Shown here piece by piece: positions 63,945 through 64,000 of a DNA stretch of 64,000 bases (its first letter is position 1; each line of letters begins with the position of its first letter). The notes under the pieces were generated by a model that did no database searches, was not told where the DNA came from, and was given only the letters and a program-made list of their open reading frames with translations. Source of the stretch: Hippopus hippopus (taxonomy: Eukaryota; Mollusca; Bivalvia; Cardiida; Cardiidae). The stretch lies in assembly GCA_946811185.2 (NCBI GenBank), contig OX328096.1, positions 72,105,345 through 72,169,344 of the forward strand, written 5' to 3'. The position numbers and the translations under genes were made by a program.

Positions 63945-64000
63945 GAGCCATGCTCTGTGAAAAGGGGGCTTTATGCATCTGCTAAAAGTATCGACCCAGG
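63945..64000 (+). repeat. GAG-1 MITE, cut by window end
   Basis: GAGCCATGCTCTGTGAAAAG and the start of the core, ATCGACCCAGG. Confidence 0.8.

Overview
This 64 kb window is eukaryotic genomic DNA, AT-rich and dominated by introns and dispersed repeats. The repeat mix suggests a bivalve mollusc: tRNA-derived SINEs with an AATC-type tail, hairpin MITEs, and mollusc-style elements carrying GTCTGTCCGTCCGT and CTCAGGTGAG motifs. That assignment is pattern recognition, not a database result.

One protein-coding gene is recognisable. It lies on the + strand from 3086 to 53053, and its 5' end is outside the window. I could assemble 33 exons with consensus splice sites and consistent phases. They total 4421 coding bases (1472 complete codons plus a stop) and stay in one open frame. 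The product is a single-pass membrane protein with the order: half Ig; four repeats of [linker, 12-Cys DB module, FN3]; Ig; Ig; linker; DB; FN3; FN3; membrane segment; tail of about 76 residues. The tail carries an FxNPxY motif. Ig/DB/FN3 proteins are known from nematodes and other invertebrates; their ligands are largely unknown, and none can be inferred here.

Layout: 1-3085 is repeats. 3086-9316 holds Ig1(half), DB1 and FN3-1. 11752-18414 holds DB2 and FN3-2, followed by a partial exon duplicate at 18505. 19433-26727 holds DB3 and FN3-3, with a dead mariner at 19757-21095 in an intron. 28449-33161 holds DB4 and FN3-4. 34403-36918 holds two complete Ig domains. 37969-48176 holds DB5, FN3-5 and FN3-6. 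49495-53053 holds the membrane segment, tail and stop. 53054-64000 is 3' UTR or intergenic DNA made almost entirely of repeats.

The second story is the repeats. About 80 copies or pieces of one 230-bp hairpin MITE (called TTAA-1 here) fill the introns. In these annotations its short arm is S and its long arm is L; S-first copies are given as + and L-first as -. TTAA-2 (about 205 bp, core GTGTAGATCAAGATCAGACT) also has TTAA ends. GAG-1 (about 260 bp) has GAGCCATGCTCT termini and a GTCAGCCTG..CAGGCTGAC core. DH is a double-hairpin element. SINE-A, SINE-B and SINE-C are tRNA-derived. Repeated nesting of these families exposes target-site duplications and relative ages. The stop codon of the gene itself lies at the edge of a GAG-1 copy.
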